Shown here piece by piece: positions 53,122 to 57,272 of a DNA stretch of 57,272 nucleotides (position 1 is its first letter; the number at the start of each line of letters is the position of its first letter). The DNA is from Sphaerochaeta sp. (GTDB taxonomy: Bacteria; Spirochaetota; Spirochaetia; Sphaerochaetales; Sphaerochaetaceae), in assembly GCA_018399495.1 (NCBI GenBank), contig JAGYOG010000013.1:1-57272 (forward strand). The letters are read 5' to 3'. The position numbers were made by a program, and so were the translations under genes. The notes beneath the pieces are model-generated. The model did no database searches and had not been told where the DNA came from. It saw nothing but the letters and a program-made list of their open reading frames with translations.

Positions 53122-54123
53122 CTACCCTTGATGATATCGCTTCCAACACACGGAAGCGCGAAGGTTACCTCATTTGCTCATGCCCTTCTTGCCAATAAGG
53201 GAGGAGCAACCTATCACTACCATACATGTTCTCGGCACCATCGCCCTTTTCATCCTGTTTGGACTGCAAATCGATAGCCTCCACCATCCTCATCATCACT
53301 GCACTCCGAGGGTGAGAATATCAAAGAATTTCCAGTACATCACTCTGGTACATCAGAGGGAACCCAAATGAACGCCAATGAGCTTTGCAACTCGGTGCAA
53401 GTCGTGGCTTCGTTTATACAGGTGATGAATCAACAGGAATTCAACCAACTGGTCGGATTTTGCATGCATGGAAACACTCCAGCTTTCCTTGGGAAATGCG
53501 CTGAAGGCTTTTAAGGCTTTCACAACACCCATGAAGCATGTATGACTCCCCCAACACTCCTCATAGCGGTCGTATGGAGGTCTCTGTTTCTCCACTTCAA
53601 TTCCATCATTAGTGACCATGGTATCAACAAGGAACGAAAGTGCTTTCAGTACCCTGGGATCATCACGATACCCCAGTCTGGCAAGACTCCACACCATATT
53701 CCCAGTCAGACACGGAATAACCTCTGAGGCTCTACCCCCACCACGCTTAGAGGAGTGCATGGAAAAACCTCCATCCTGTCTCTCCTGTGCATGTTCCAAT
53801 AGATACTCACAATATGTTTCAATCGCAGGATTTCGTGTAGCTCCCAACTCAGCCAATACGATAAGGGACCAAACCAAACCTTTGTATTTATATGTATAGA
53901 ATTTGGGGAACGCTTCTCTATAGGCAGGTTCACTCATCGCTTGGAGAAGCTCTGGGACATAGCCTTGCTGCATGATCAGAGCCTTCTCTTTCTGTACCCA
54001 GTCATCCTCAAGGGAAGTACCCAGAAGATCTACAAGTGTAAAGTAACGCACCGAAGGACTGCTAGAAGACAATAACCATGGTATTGTTGAGTTTTGAGTG
54101 GTTCTCTTTTCAGATTTTTCCAT
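53122..54123 (-). pseudogene. prenyltransferase/squalene-cyclase-like repeat protein, frameshifted at the 3' end
   Basis: The first 240 or so residues are intact from MEKSEKRTTQNSTIPWLL (start 54123, GGGAGC upstream): PSVRYFTLVDLLG, TYKYKGLVWSLIVLAELG, HAQERQDGGFS, PCLTGNMVWSLARLGY, CWGSHTCFMGVVKALKAF. These helical repeats with QDGGFS-like turns resemble terpene cyclase/prenyltransferase repeats of a family of unknown function, sometimes misnamed NifH. After HLYKRSHDLHRVAK the frame breaks, but the expected continuation is visible in other frames: FGFPLMYQSDVLEIL, FDILTLGVQ, RMVEAIDLQSKQDEKG, SDRLLLP, and a final KRYHQG with stop near 53122. About four indels are needed. Confidence 0.72.
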
Positions 54124-54266
54124 TGTTACTGCTCCCTTGCTCCTGTGTTTGCTAGATATTCAGTTCACACTCGAATATTGTGTACAAGTATATACCTACA
54201 AACACATACGTAAAGGGATCGATAGCAGACAACAAGTAAACCCTGATTCAAATTCCCGTTATGGGG

Positions 54267-54593
54267 TTAACAGGAAGTACCATCTTCTTTGATCACTTTG
54301 CATAGGCATGCGTCACCGGGAAGAAACACCGTATCCAAGAACCCTGTCAGAAGTTTTACTTGCTCCCTGTTGATTCCGTAATACATCCACTTCCCCTTTC
54401 TCGATGCGGTTATGATTCCTACATTCTTGAGTATTGCTAGATGGTGTGAGAGCGTTGGTTGGCTTACGTTGAAATACTTCTGTATCTCACAGACACACAA
54501 CTCCCCACAACTGAGAATATGTACAATGCAGATTCTCGTTGGGTCCGCGATTGCCTTCAACAACAGAGAACCTTTCTCAAAATCAATATTCAT
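54267..54593 (-). CDS. arsR: ArsR family metalloregulator (arsenic repressor)
   Basis: 108 residues from MNIDFEKGSLLLKAIADPTR, with AGAGG about 6 nt upstream. Winged-helix fold: ADPTRICIVHILSCGELCVCEIQKYFNVSQPTLSHHLAILKNVGIITASRKGKWMYYGI. C33 and C35 in ELCVCE form the arsenite-sensing motif; further Cys lie in CLCKVIKEDGTSC at the end. It should repress the divergent acr3 gene until arsenite or antimonite binds. The upstream ATG at 54638 is rejected. Confidence 0.93.
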   Translation of the reverse strand: MNIDFEKGSLLLKAIADPTRICIVHILSCGELCVCEIQKYFNVSQPTLSHHLAILKNVGIITASRKGKWMYYGINREQVKLLTGFLDTVFLPGDACLCKVIKEDGTSC

Positions 54594-54817
54594 GAATACC
54601 TCTATAAAAATCATTGATAATAAATAGATATATGTCAATATATAGAGCTTACAAATTTTTTGTGAATTACATTTTTTTATATTTTTATTTTATATAATAG
54701 TGATATTTATAAATTTTTCTCCTTAATCTTCAAATCTGATTTCACAGCAATGTATTGACATACTTCTATATATAATCCTATAGTTTTCCTAGACTTTATT
54801 GCATAGGGAGGCGCTTT
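54594..54817. promoter_or_regulatory. arsR/acr3 divergent promoter and operator region
   Basis: A 224-nt AT-rich spacer between the divergent genes. The element TTGACATA with CTATATAT close by occurs on both arms (minus strand at about 54631-54646, plus strand at 54755-54776), suggesting two ArsR sites. A possible arsR promoter is TTCACA-16-TATATA on the minus strand just upstream of the first element. Confidence 0.5.
54755..54784 (+). promoter_or_regulatory. promoter of acr3
   Basis: -35 TTGACA (54755-54760), 18-nt spacer containing the TCTATATATAA dyad-like tract, -10 TATAGT (54779-54784), 34 nt before the GTG start. ArsR binding in the spacer would block it. Confidence 0.65.
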
Positions 54818-55876
54818 GTGAGTACCAAGGACAAGAAAACCGGAATCAGTTTCTTTGAACGATACCTTACACTTTGGGTCCTGCTTTGCATGGCCGCCGG
54901 AGTATTGATTGGTGTATACCTCCCCCAAATCCCGCATTTTCTTTCCCGGTTTGAATATGCCAATGTGTCAATTCCAGTGGCTATCCTGATCTGGCTCATG
55001 ATTTACCCCATGATGCTCAAGGTTGATTTCCATAGTATCAAGCAAGTTGGACAGAACCCGAAGGGCTTGATGATTACTTGGATAACCAACTGGCTTATCA
55101 AGCCATTCAGCATGTATGCCATCGCATTCTTCTTTTTCTTTGTAGTTTACAAAGCCATCATCCCCGAGGACCTTGCCAGGGAGTATCTCGCAGGAGCTGT
55201 CCTGCTTGGGGCTGCCCCCTGCACCGCCATGGTGTTTGTCTGGAGCCATCTCACCAGAGGCAACCCAGCATACACGTTGGTACAGGTTGCTACCAACGAC
55301 CTCATCATCCTGGCAGCATTCGTGCCCATCGTGGCTCTGCTGTTAGGAATAAGCGGTATCAGCATTCCCTGGATAACGCTCTTTCTCTCTGTTGTGCTCT
55401 TTGTCGTCATTCCCCTAGGAGCTGGTTGGACAAGCCGTGTACTGATCACACGTAGTCATGGGCTCGATTACTTTGAAAAGACCTTCATTCCCAAATTCAG
55501 CAATGTAACGATTACCGGTCTGCTTCTTACCCTGATCATCATCTTCTCATTCCAGGGCCAGACAATCATAGACAACCCACTCAATATCGTGTTGATAGCT
55601 ATACCGCTTATCATCCAGACCTTTCTCATCTTCTTCATAGCCTATCTTTGGGCAAAAGCGTGGAAACTACCCCATAATGTAGCAGCTCCAGCGGGAATAA
55701 TCGGAGCCTCGAACTTCTTCGAGCTTGCAGTAGCAGTAGCCATTTCGGTCTTTGGATTGCAATCAGGAGCTACCATTGCCACCGTAGTAGGAGTATTAGT
55801 AGAAGTACCAGTAATGTTGACCTTGGTGGGTATAGCAAACCGTACCAAGCGATGGTTTCCTGTTTCTCAAGCTTGA
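54818..55876 (+). CDS. acr3: arsenite efflux transporter, ACR3/ArsB-bile acid symporter family
   Basis: Inner-membrane permease of 352 residues with ten helices. The conserved arsenite-binding Cys lies in LGAAPCTAMVFVWSHLTRG, and AGIIGASNFFELAVAVAISVFG is the family's second signature. It exports arsenite (and antimonite) using the proton gradient. The start is GTG 54818 with GGGAGG 6 nt upstream. Divergent from arsR; no arsenate reductase arsC is next to it. Its 3' end overlaps the ATL gene by 10 nt. Confidence 0.96.
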   Translation: MSTKDKKTGISFFERYLTLWVLLCMAAGVLIGVYLPQIPHFLSRFEYANVSIPVAILIWLMIYPMMLKVDFHSIKQVGQNPKGLMITWITNWLIKPFSMYAIAFFFFFVVYKAIIPEDLAREYLAGAVLLGAAPCTAMVFVWSHLTRGNPAYTLVQVATNDLIILAAFVPIVALLLGISGISIPWITLFLSVVLFVVIPLGAGWTSRVLITRSHGLDYFEKTFIPKFSNVTITGLLLTLIIIFSFQGQTIIDNPLNIVLIAIPLIIQTFLIFFIAYLWAKAWKLPHNVAAPAGIIGASNFFELAVAVAISVFGLQSGATIATVVGVLVEVPVMLTLVGIANRTKRWFPVSQA

Positions 55877-56175
55877 AAATCGGGACTCCACTGGTAGGTT
55901 TCCATTGCAATAGAGCCATCGGGAAGAAAGGGAATCCCTTCTGCCTCAAGCATAACTCGCTGTAGCTCATAAAAATCTTTGTTTGCGAGGCTTCCGTCTG
56001 ACCTGACTACCCGAAACCAAGGTAGATCAGGGGGACACTGACACATGGCCCACCCCACGACTCTTGCATTACGCGGGCAATCCAGTATGCAGGCAATCTG
56101 TCCATAGGAGGCTACCTTGCCCTCTGGAATACAACCTACGATTTCATATACTTGTGCAAAGAAAGAGAGATTCAC
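55867..56175 (-). CDS. alkyltransferase-like protein (ATL), MGMT family without the active Cys
   Basis: 102 residues, the size of the DNA-binding domain alone. It aligns with the C-terminal part of O6-alkylguanine-DNA alkyltransferase: VASYGQIA, NARVVGWAMCQCPPDLPW. The active-site PCHRV is replaced by PWFRV (52-56, Trp for Cys), the hallmark of ATL proteins that flag alkylated bases for nucleotide-excision repair instead of repairing them. It overlaps the downstream stop of the exported protein gene by 4 nt and acr3 by 10 nt. Confidence 0.93.
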   Translation of the reverse strand: MNLSFFAQVYEIVGCIPEGKVASYGQIACILDCPRNARVVGWAMCQCPPDLPWFRVVRSDGSLANKDFYELQRVMLEAEGIPFLPDGSIAMETYQWSPDFQA

Positions 56176-56723
56176 TTGGCCTTCTCCCAGAGAGCAGCAA
56201 GCTTGGAGAGAGAAAAAGAATCTACCTGCCCCTTCACATACCCGGTAATCGTACCGTCGGTGCTGACTACCACCATGGTTGGCTCTCCGTCGATGGGAAT
56301 CTCTGCCTGCTTGGCAAATTTCTCTGCCTTGGAGAGAAATAACACGCCACCCCGCTCAGGATCGATCAAATCACCAAAACTCTCGGCAAGCCCTCTTCGT
56401 ATTGCCCCACGGACAAAGAAGGGAGCTCCCTCTATGACGGAGATGTGGTAGAACGGGGCAAATCTTAACGGAGCTGCACTCCCTTCAACTGCATCCTGCC
56501 AGGCGAGCAGGGCCTCTTGCTGTACTTCGCCATTTGTCCTCGAGGTACCAATATTCAAGGCGATAAGCACAGGCGTATCTTTGATGAGATCTGTAGGGAA
56601 TACAAAATCAGTATTAGCAAAGCTTTTTGCTTTTTCCTCAGGAAATATACCGGAGAACAGTAACTGGTTGCAAATCAACAAAAGAAAGAGCAAAATAGTG
56701 GGAAATAAAATAGTTCTTTTCAT
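56172..56723 (-). CDS. membrane-anchored or exported protein, possibly thioredoxin-fold
   Basis: 183 residues from MKRTILFPTILLFLLLICNQ. Residues 1-25 form a signal anchor or signal peptide. The mature part (TPVLIALNIGTSRTNGEVQQEALLAWQDAV, FYHISVIEGAPFFVRGAIRRGLAESF, VLFLSKAEKFAKQAEIPIDGEPTMVVVSTDGTITGYVKG) reads like a redoxin/thioredoxin fold, including the cis-Pro-like EPTMVVVSTDGTI, but has no CxxC. Function unknown. It overlaps the ATL start by 4 nt and is upstream of it on the same strand. Confidence 0.65.
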   Translation of the reverse strand: MKRTILFPTILLFLLLICNQLLFSGIFPEEKAKSFANTDFVFPTDLIKDTPVLIALNIGTSRTNGEVQQEALLAWQDAVEGSAAPLRFAPFYHISVIEGAPFFVRGAIRRGLAESFGDLIDPERGGVLFLSKAEKFAKQAEIPIDGEPTMVVVSTDGTITGYVKGQVDSFSLSKLAALWEKAK

Positions 56724-56821
56724 GGTATTTCTTAGTATAGTGCCAATATGTTGATTCATGTAAAGCTTTTTTTTGGATAAGTATATGACACCGCAATTAT
56801 TTGGATTAGAAGGAGGACAGC

Positions 56822-57175
56822 ATGTGGTACTACATTATAAAAATTGGAATTTCAGCTCTCACGATCACGCTGGTCAGCGAGATTGCGAAACGCAGCTCAT
56901 TGTTCGGGGCCTTGATCGCTTCCCTCCCTTTGACATCTCTACTAGCAATCCTCTGGATGCACTTTGAGAAAACCCAAGATACCGCTATAGCGCAGCTTTC
57001 GCAGTCCATCTTTTTCTTGGTACTTCCTTCCCTAGCATTCTTTGCCCTCTTTCCCTTCTTGCTTCATCGAGGGATAGCATTCTGGGCAAGTTTCTTACTT
57101 GCTAGTGCAGCAACAATAGTTCTCTATTTCCTACTCATTGCCATCCTCAAGCACTACAATATTTCAGTTCTCTGA
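56822..57175 (+). CDS. DUF3147 family small membrane protein
   Basis: 117 residues with AGGAGG 6 nt before the ATG. Four membrane helices (about 3-22, 28-46, 60-82, 86-110), with the family signature ISEIAKRSSLFGALIASLPLTSLLAILWM-like segment near 18-46. Function of the family is unknown. Divergent from the exported protein gene. Nothing unusual. Confidence 0.85.
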   Translation: MWYYIIKIGISALTITLVSEIAKRSSLFGALIASLPLTSLLAILWMHFEKTQDTAIAQLSQSIFFLVLPSLAFFALFPFLLHRGIAFWASFLLASAATIVLYFLLIAILKHYNISVL

Positions 57176-57231
57176 TTTCAATTTTTCTCTTGTATTCCTT
57201 TTGAAGCTGCTCGATACTACAGAGGGGCCTT

Positions 57232-57272
57232 ATGATACAGAGACTTATCGAGACGAAAAAGGCAGCTCCTCT
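57232..57272 (+). CDS. start of a gene cut by the right edge
   Basis: ATG 57232 with GAGGGG 5-6 nt upstream opens a frame reading MIQRLIETKKAAP, which runs off the window. The ribosome site is the main support. Too short to identify. Confidence 0.4.
   Translation, partial: MIQRLIETKKAAP

Overview
The window looks like chromosomal DNA of a free-living, Gram-negative-type spirochaete, most likely Sphaerochaeta or a close relative. This rests on recognised protein families and gene order (CarD beside ispDF, hprK-ptsH-lexA-holA, an Lpt-type export set, small outer-membrane barrels with C-terminal Phe), not on any search. Base composition is moderate. Genes are tightly packed, with many 1-11 nt same-strand overlaps and several tail-to-tail overlaps.

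Layout. 1-0.8 kb: two minus-strand genes for small exported barrel-like proteins. 0.9-13.7 kb: a long minus-strand series. It starts with a broken folM-like reductase and a broken TolC-like channel, followed by an intact MacA/MacB-type exporter in three genes, a sensor kinase and sigma-54-dependent response regulator pair, an M3 oligopeptidase, an rRNA m5U methyltransferase and glutamine-dependent NAD synthetase. 13.7-19.6 kb (plus): ftsH, hsp33, rlmL and a CpXC-domain gene. 19.5-29 kb: mixed genes, including D-lactate dehydrogenase, a Fic protein with an antitoxin-like N-terminus, a repeat-rich outer-membrane protein, LOG, YitT, a nucleotidyltransferase, tRNA-Arg(CCG) and a GH3 beta-glucosidase.

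29-40.4 kb: a YmdB-like protein with an altered metal site, an RseC-like protein, lptC-lptA-lptB-rpoN, and hpf on the opposite strand. A complete ISL3-family element follows with an exact 8-bp target duplication, then hprK-ptsH-lexA-holA and convergent uvrC. The order lptC-lptA-lptB-rpoN-hpf followed by PTS-type regulation genes resembles the proteobacterial rpoN cluster, here interrupted by the insertion sequence. 40.4-48 kb: radical SAM SPL-like protein, thyX, rsmE, lplA, malQ, carD, ispD, ispF and tRNA-Leu(CAG). 48-51.2 kb: ZIP metal transporter, DUF4256 protein, and a translationally coupled pair made of a ferric-reductase-like haem membrane protein and an exported DOMON protein, behind a near-perfect 18-bp palindrome.

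51.2-54.1 kb is a run of three broken genes: a membrane protein, a glycerophosphodiester phosphodiesterase and a cyclase-like repeat protein. It is followed by an arsR/acr3 divergon, an alkyltransferase-like (ATL) gene paired with an exported protein of unknown function, and a DUF3147 gene. No CRISPR array, phage module or origin was seen. The observations most worth a second look are the ferric-reductase/DOMON pair with its palindrome, the YmdB homologue lacking most metal ligands, the Fic protein with an internal antitoxin-like motif, and the two sharply bounded zones of frameshifted genes.
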